Below, one piece after another: positions 60,785-64,000 of a stretch of DNA of 64,000 nucleotides. This DNA comes from Eubacterium_G segne (GTDB lineage Bacteria > Bacillota > Clostridia > Lachnospirales > Lachnospiraceae). The stretch is taken from contig NZ_JACOOZ010000005.1 in assembly GCF_014287775.1 (NCBI RefSeq), forward strand, positions 62,001-126,000, written 5' to 3'. The notes below the pieces were generated by a model. That model was given only the letters and a program-made list of their open reading frames with translations. It was not told the DNA's origin and made no database searches. The stretch's first letter is position 1. Each line of letters opens with the position of its first letter. The position numbers and the translations under genes are program-made.

Positions 60785-62596
60785 ATGTCGAGAATAGGAG
60801 AGGTAATTGAGGGAAAGTATGAAATATTAAAGGAAGTAGGAAGAGGAGGTATGTCCGTTGTATATCTGGCAATGGATAACCGGTTAAATAAACAGTGGGC
60901 AGTAAAGGAAATTAAGAGAAAAGGAACAAACAGTGAAAATCAGATAGTAGTTCAAAGTCTTTTGTCGGAGGCTAATCTCATGAAAAGGTTAGACCATCCA
61001 AATCTTCCGAGAATAGTGGATATTATAGAAAACGGACAGACAATTTATATTGTTATGGATTACATAGAAGGTGAACCTCTTGACAAGATATTAAAAAAGA
61101 AAGGTGCACAGCCGGAGGCAGCTGTTATTGAATGGGGAATCCAATTAGCAGAAGTTTTAGATTATCTGCATACAAGGAAGCCACCTATTATTTATCGTGA
61201 TATGAAGCCGGCTAATGTTATGCTTAAACCTGATGGAAATATTAAATTATACGATTTTGGTATTGCAAGAGAATATAAGGAACAGAATTCATCGGATACT
61301 GTAAGTCTTGGAACCAAGGGATATGCTGCACCGGAACAGTTTGGAGGAATGGGACAGACAGATGCCAGAACAGATGTATACGGACTGGGAGTAACACTTT
61401 ATCATCTTGTAACGGGAAAAAATCCCTGTGAGCCACCTTATGAAATATTGCCAATCAGGGATGTAAATCCACAGTTATCTGTTGGATTAGAATATATTAT
61501 TCAAAAGTGTACTCAGTTAAACCCGGATGAAAGATTTCAGTCATGTATGGAAGTGTTATATGCACTTAATCATTTAGATGAATTAGGAGAACCATATAGA
61601 AAAAAACAAAAGTCAAAGCTTAATAAGTTTATTTTGACATCTGCATTTACATTAATAATGGCGCTGGCAGGAACAGGAACACTTATAGGATATAGAACTA
61701 CATTGAATCAGACCATTTCTGACACTATACGTGTATATGGTGCAGAGTCATCAAATGGTGGAAATCTTGACAAATTATATGAAGCAATTGATAAATACGG
61801 AATTGCACCGGGTAATAAATCATTAAACGAGTTGGTTACTAACTATTTGGACGTGTTTGAAGAAAATATTCTTAGTTTGTCAGGTGATTGCTTAAAGAAG
61901 GTGAATGATGGAACATTAACTGAACAGGAAAAAGAGAAATATAATCAGACTGAAAATGAAATGTTTAATCAGCTTGACAAAATTATTAATGAATCAGATG
62001 TGGAAAAATTAGACGAAGAGTATAGAAATGACATATATTTCAGAGCAGGGGATCTGTATATGGATTATTACATGTTTAGTGAAGGCAAAATGGATGACAA
62101 TGTAATAAAAAGTCGTAATGAGGAAGCTGCTTTGAGATATAAAAAAGTGACAGATAATTACGATAAGAAAAATGTTCAGTTTAAAAACAGAATATGCGAA
62201 ATAAGCAAGGTAATTAAGGCATTTAAAAAATCTTCAAGTGGGCTTAGTGATAATGGAAGTTCAATCACAGAAGAAGATCTGGTTAAGTATTGGAATGAAA
62301 TGGTAAAGGCAATAGACGAAGAAGATTCATATATGAGAAAAGTTAACCTGTATCTTATAGTAGGGGATATAGTGTATGAACAAAGAACACAGTATTCTAC
62401 TATATCAGATAATAATGTACAAAATCAGATAGAGGAGTATTGCATAAGTGCGTATGAATATTTAAAAAATGATACTAATAAGAAGAACGTAGATAGTTCA
62501 TCGGAAGAAAGCATTAATGAGAAAAGGGTTAAGGCTGAGACATACTTCTCAAACATATATCAGCAGATAGCAAAGAAAACAATGGAGGACATATAA
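60785..62596 (+). CDS. Membrane Ser/Thr protein kinase with extracellular helical domain
   Basis: 603 residues. Kinase domain about 9-265: glycine loop GRGGMS (19-24), Lys41, YRDMKPAN (137-144; Tyr instead of His in the HRD), DFGIAR (157-162), GTKGYAAPEQ, and DVYGLG. A transmembrane helix spans about 281-302 (FILTSAFTLIMALAGTGTLIG). The remaining about 300 residues are charged, helix-rich and TPR-like, outside the cell by topology. No PASTA repeats, so it is unlike PrkC. It follows a PP2C gene, the usual antagonist. Two further envelope genes follow. Confidence 0.88.
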   Translation: MSRIGEVIEGKYEILKEVGRGGMSVVYLAMDNRLNKQWAVKEIKRKGTNSENQIVVQSLLSEANLMKRLDHPNLPRIVDIIENGQTIYIVMDYIEGEPLDKILKKKGAQPEAAVIEWGIQLAEVLDYLHTRKPPIIYRDMKPANVMLKPDGNIKLYDFGIAREYKEQNSSDTVSLGTKGYAAPEQFGGMGQTDARTDVYGLGVTLYHLVTGKNPCEPPYEILPIRDVNPQLSVGLEYIIQKCTQLNPDERFQSCMEVLYALNHLDELGEPYRKKQKSKLNKFILTSAFTLIMALAGTGTLIGYRTTLNQTISDTIRVYGAESSNGGNLDKLYEAIDKYGIAPGNKSLNELVTNYLDVFEENILSLSGDCLKKVNDGTLTEQEKEKYNQTENEMFNQLDKIINESDVEKLDEEYRNDIYFRAGDLYMDYYMFSEGKMDDNVIKSRNEEAALRYKKVTDNYDKKNVQFKNRICEISKVIKAFKKSSSGLSDNGSSITEEDLVKYWNEMVKAIDEEDSYMRKVNLYLIVGDIVYEQRTQYSTISDNNVQNQIEEYCISAYEYLKNDTNKKNVDSSSEESINEKRVKAETYFSNIYQQIAKKTMEDI

Positions 62597-62597
62597 T

Positions 62598-63011
62598 ATG
62601 AACATAAATGACGTTTTAAGAATATTAACATATGTATTTTTTACTTTAGCAGCCATTTCTTTAATAACAAGTATTATTTTGTTCTTCAAACTTCGTATTA
62701 AAGAAGTTATTCAGGATCTGAATGGAACTTTGACACAGAAACAGGTTGAAGAGATGAGAAAAAGAAGTGGCAGTCATCAGCATAAAAATTATGGTCAGGA
62801 TATTTTAGAAGGTGGATTAAATGACACAGGAAGCCTTGGAAAAACAGGAATGACAGGTAAAAATAAGACAGGAAAGTCGGGAAGAACAGGGCTTACAGGA
62901 AGAGTAATGGAAAAATCAGCATCTATGGAAGCGGCTAAAAATGCAAAATTTAATTCTAATTTTGTACTTGTTAAAAATATTGTTTACATTAATACATCAG
63001 AGTTTATTTAA
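62598..63011 (+). CDS. Single-helix membrane protein with Thr-Gly-rich segment
   Basis: 137 residues. One N-terminal transmembrane helix (about 9-30), then a charged helix and a Gly/Thr/Lys-rich segment (about 75-100: GMTGKNKTGKSGRTGLTG), an obvious candidate for phosphorylation by the neighbouring kinase (inference). GGAGG lies before the ATG, which is one nucleotide after the kinase stop. I do not recognise a family. Confidence 0.7.
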   Translation: MNINDVLRILTYVFFTLAAISLITSIILFFKLRIKEVIQDLNGTLTQKQVEEMRKRSGSHQHKNYGQDILEGGLNDTGSLGKTGMTGKNKTGKSGRTGLTGRVMEKSASMEAAKNAKFNSNFVLVKNIVYINTSEFI

Positions 63012-63026
63012 AGGGGAGGGAATAAT

Positions 63027-64000
63027 ATGCATTTAGATGTTAAAAAATTTATAAAGACAATTATGCAGTTGGGTGTAGTGTGTATGCTTCTCTTGATATT
63101 TTCAGATGTTACACAGGTAAGCGCAGCAAGACCTAAAATGGTAATTGATTCAAGAAATAAGGAAGACAGAAATGTGCGGATTACAGTGACTGCAACAAAC
63201 TTAGAAGAAGTGGATGTGGCTGAATTTTATTATTATGATAGAAAAAATCGAATTCACTATTTAAAAATATCAAATATCAGAAAATATAGAATTAACAAAA
63301 ATACAATTATTTTAAAGTATAAATGTAATTTGAAGCAATCAGGTAGTTATACATTAGCAATAGACATTATCTACAATAAAGGAACTTATTATAATATATA
63401 TAAGGAGTTTTCATACATAAAAAAATCAGATAATAAGATATATGTTGGTTTAGGTGGGAAAGACAGGGAGGTAAATATAGATGGAGAGGTATATAGTAAA
63501 ACAAAGCCATATATTTTACCTGATAATAGCGTAGAGGAAATAAGGGTTCCGGAGAAAAAATATTTAATAAAGGTCTTGTATAGAAGTCAGAAGAAAATAA
63601 TATCAGAAAATGAGATATTTCTTAAGTGGGGAGAAAAGGTAGTATATCCTGTACAGATAATTTCAAAGAATAAAGAAAAATTAGCTGATAATTACATTCC
63701 ACATATTGCATATTTTGAACTAAATATTGCAGGGGATAATGAGGGAGCTATAACAGTGGAATCCGGAAACGATAAATTAACGCTTAGTAAAGTTTTAATA
63801 ATTGATGGTACAAAACCGACAATAAAAATTGACAATAAATTTACAGATAATAAAACAAAATACATTAATCACGATGTTTCAATACCGGTAACTATTAAGG
63901 AAAAGAATTTTGATTCAGGTAAAACAACTGTAAAAATAAATGGGAAAAATGCTATCGTATCATGGAGTGGAAGTGGCAATACCCATAGAGGCAATATTAA
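63027..64000 (+). CDS. Secreted Ig-like-domain protein, 3' partial
   Basis: No stop before the window end: 324 codons are visible. Start at 63027 follows GGGGAGGG; the N-terminus (KTIMQLGVVCMLLLIFSDVTQVSA) is a signal peptide. The rest is beta-rich and Lys/Asn-rich; from about 265 on, TIKIDNKFTDN...VSIPVTIKEKNFDSGKTTVKINGK looks like bacterial Ig-like domains. It is the fourth gene of the PP2C-kinase operon. Probably a large surface protein. Confidence 0.75.
   Translation, partial: MHLDVKKFIKTIMQLGVVCMLLLIFSDVTQVSAARPKMVIDSRNKEDRNVRITVTATNLEEVDVAEFYYYDRKNRIHYLKISNIRKYRINKNTIILKYKCNLKQSGSYTLAIDIIYNKGTYYNIYKEFSYIKKSDNKIYVGLGGKDREVNIDGEVYSKTKPYILPDNSVEEIRVPEKKYLIKVLYRSQKKIISENEIFLKWGEKVVYPVQIISKNKEKLADNYIPHIAYFELNIAGDNEGAITVESGNDKLTLSKVLIIDGTKPTIKIDNKFTDNKTKYINHDVSIPVTIKEKNFDSGKTTVKINGKNAIVSWSGSGNTHRGNI

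Noticed and set aside
1..64000. CRISPR arrays, rRNA, tRNA, IS elements or prophage
   Set aside because: No spaced repeats, no tRNA T-arm or rRNA signatures, no transposase or integrase reading frames were seen.

Overview
The window is one contiguous piece of a low-GC Firmicute chromosome, most likely a Lachnospiraceae-type anaerobic Clostridium relative. The evidence is AT-rich codon use, meso-diaminopimelate peptidoglycan (dapF next to a murE with the DNPR motif), the rnc-smc-ftsY-ylxM-ffh-rpsP-khpA-rimM-trmD-rplS-ylqF-rnhB core cluster, a pta-ackA acetate pathway, biotin-dependent sodium-pump decarboxylase genes, and endospore genes (spoIVA, a ylbJ-like gene). I see no rRNA, tRNA, CRISPR array, insertion sequence or prophage. 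The genus is an inference.

Layout. 1-9.8 kb: the end of an LTA-synthase-like gene, two D,D-carboxypeptidase paralogues flanking scpAB, then dapF, murE and asnB (cell wall and chromosome segregation). 9.8-15.4 kb: a structured leader and a five-gene operon that pairs a Veillonella-like mmdA-D-C-B sodium pump with a second, oxaloacetate/pyruvate-type carboxyltransferase. 15.4-21.2 kb: a BaiN-type flavoprotein, cmk, ispH-rpsA (overlapping), rsmD, coaD and a coiled-coil protein. 21.2-27.3 kb: an accessory island with a decayed RHS/YD-repeat surface protein (lost start, internal frameshift), an unrecognised C-terminal domain, a small lipoprotein, a HEAT-like remnant and a second frameshifted gene; this is the best candidate for an undescribed toxin/immunity pair. 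27.3-34.7 kb: ylbJ-like, walJ-like, ACT and PFL proteins, tmcAL, pta, ackA. 34.7-53.4 kb: yceD-rpmF-plsX-acpP, rnc-smc-ftsY, ilvA, the ffh/ribosome-maturation cluster, then rnhB, yraN, pgeF, der, plsY, gpsA. 53.4-59.7 kb: cls, spoIVA and a large secreted GH71/99-like glycosidase. 59.7-64 kb: a phospho-signalling operon (PP2C phosphatase with repeated TTLL-type motifs, membrane Ser/Thr kinase, a Thr-Gly-rich membrane protein, a secreted Ig-like protein cut by the window end).

How it fits together. Housekeeping genes for envelope lipids (plsX, acpP, plsY, gpsA, cls), peptidoglycan (dapF, murE, dac, pgeF), translation and protein targeting dominate, mostly in tight operons with strong SD sequences. 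Promoters of the TTGACA-N17-TATAAT kind and Rho-independent terminators can be read by eye between operons. Twice (before the gene at 1603 and before spoIVA) the 3' arm of a terminator hairpin carries the next gene's Shine-Dalgarno and its U-tract is the spacer to the start codon, an unusual arrangement that recurs in this window. Both frameshifts of the accessory island sit at G4 tracts, so they may be decay, phase variation or assembly error.
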